Assembly: GCA_024636395.1 (NCBI GenBank)
Contig: JAGXHD010000186.1
Span: forward strand, 1-5,519
Origin: Sulfitobacter sp.
Lineage (GTDB): Bacteria; Pseudomonadota; Alphaproteobacteria; Rhodobacterales; Rhodobacteraceae
Direction: 5' to 3'
DNA: 5,519 bases
The notes beneath the pieces were generated by a model. That model searched no databases, was not told the DNA's origin, and was given only the letters and a program-made list of their open reading frames with translations. Position numbers and translations under genes: made by a program. Positions 4,824-5,519 of this stretch are shown piece by piece. Positions within the stretch are counted from its first letter, which is position 1. Every line of letters starts with the position of its first letter.

Positions 4824-5519
4824 ATGACAAAACCACCCCTCACCCTTTATCTCGCCGCGCCGCGCGGCTTTTGCGCGGGCGTTGACCGCGCGATTAAGAT
4901 CGTAGAGATGGCGATCGGGAAATGGGGCGCGCCTGTCTATGTCCGTCACGAGATCGTCCACAATAAATTCGTCGTCGACGCGTTGCGCGAAAAAGGTGCG
5001 GTATTCGTGGAAGAGCTGTCAGAGTGTCCCGATGACCGCCCCGTGATTTTCTCCGCTCACGGCGTGCCAAAATCCGTCCCGTCCGCCGCTCAGGCGCGCA
5101 ATATGGTCTACGTGGATGCCACCTGCCCGCTGGTCAGCAAGGTCCACATCGAGGCCCAGCGCCATGCGGATGCGGGCCTGCAAATGATCATGATCGGGCA
5201 TGCGGGCCACCCCGAAACCGTCGGCACCATGGGCCAGCTGCCTGTGGGCGAAGTGCTGCTGGTCGAGGTGCCCGAAGATGTGGCGAAGGTCGAGGTACGA
5301 GATCCCTCAAAGCTCGCCTACGTCACGCAAACGACGCTCAGCATAGATGATACCGCCGATGTGGTCGCCGCCCTGCAAGACCGCTTTCCGGCCATCGTTG
5401 GTCCGCACAAGGAAGACATCTGCTACGCCACTACCAACCGGCAGGAGGCGGTCAAGGCGATGGCACCCAAATGCGATGCGATGCTGGTCGTCGGCGCGCC
5501 AAATTCGAGCAATTCCAAA
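4824..5519 (+). CDS. ispH: 4-hydroxy-3-methylbut-2-enyl diphosphate reductase IspH (LytB), C-terminus cut by right window edge
   Basis: IspH is the last enzyme of the MEP pathway. It reduces HMBPP to isopentenyl and dimethylallyl diphosphate with an oxygen-sensitive iron-sulphur cluster. The visible 232 residues start MTKPPLTLYLAAPRGFCAGV and contain all three cluster cysteines: C17 (RGFCAGV), C101 (DATCPLV) and C200 (EDICYATTNRQ). Substrate-binding residues are also in place: H46 (EIVHN), H79 (SAHGVP), H129 and E131 (GHAGHPE), T170 (TQTTLS), and S228-S229-N230 (GAPNSSNSK) just before the edge. The family is usually about 310-320 residues, so roughly 80 are missing only because of the window. 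The ATG has a strong AGGAG (4813-4817) six bases upstream. It follows the NYN gene after 90 bases containing a stem-loop, so it may be co-transcribed or have its own promoter; no clear promoter is seen. Confidence 0.97.
   Translation, partial: MTKPPLTLYLAAPRGFCAGVDRAIKIVEMAIGKWGAPVYVRHEIVHNKFVVDALREKGAVFVEELSECPDDRPVIFSAHGVPKSVPSAAQARNMVYVDATCPLVSKVHIEAQRHADAGLQMIMIGHAGHPETVGTMGQLPVGEVLLVEVPEDVAKVEVRDPSKLAYVTQTTLSIDDTADVVAALQDRFPAIVGPHKEDICYATTNRQEAVKAMAPKCDAMLVVGAPNSSNSK

Overview
The window is an ordinary, gene-dense stretch of chromosome from an alphaproteobacterium, most likely of the Rhodobacteraceae (Roseobacter-type). This rests on protein style (a single SpoT-like Rsh, a 117-residue omega subunit with an acidic tail, a long FolK), on GC-rich codon use, and on the gene order ispH / NYN protein / folK / rpoZ / rsh / DUF2062 / pdxJ, which I remember from that group but could not search. 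Genus cannot be read from the sequence. There is no mobile element, CRISPR array, rRNA or tRNA, and no gene-free stretch longer than about 100 bases.

Layout. The left four fifths (1-4064) is one minus-strand run, transcribed right to left: folK (4064-3456), rpoZ (3385-3032), a bifunctional (p)ppGpp synthetase/hydrolase (2989-836), a DUF2062 membrane protein (839-156) and the 5' part of pdxJ (163 to beyond the left edge). The last three overlap at their ends (GTGA overlap of 4 bases, then an 8-base overlap), so they are probably translationally coupled. A 102-base AT-richer spacer (4065-4166) separates folK from a divergent plus-strand pair: an NYN-domain (LabA/DUF88) putative ribonuclease (4167-4733) and the 5' three quarters of ispH (4824 to beyond the right edge). 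A 35-base stem-loop (4750-4784) lies between those two.

How the genes relate. rpoZ and rsh form a natural stringent-response pair: Rsh makes and destroys (p)ppGpp, and in E. coli omega forms part of one ppGpp site on RNA polymerase; the omega N-terminus needed for that site is intact here. The other named genes are cofactor and precursor genes: FolK (folate), PdxJ (pyridoxal phosphate) and IspH (isoprenoids). PdxJ and the MEP pathway that ends at IspH both draw on 1-deoxy-D-xylulose 5-phosphate. The DUF2062 and NYN proteins are the two members without an established role. They are the most worthwhile loose ends, but nothing here demands a new system. All reading frames are intact, with no frameshift or missing catalytic residue in the visible parts.
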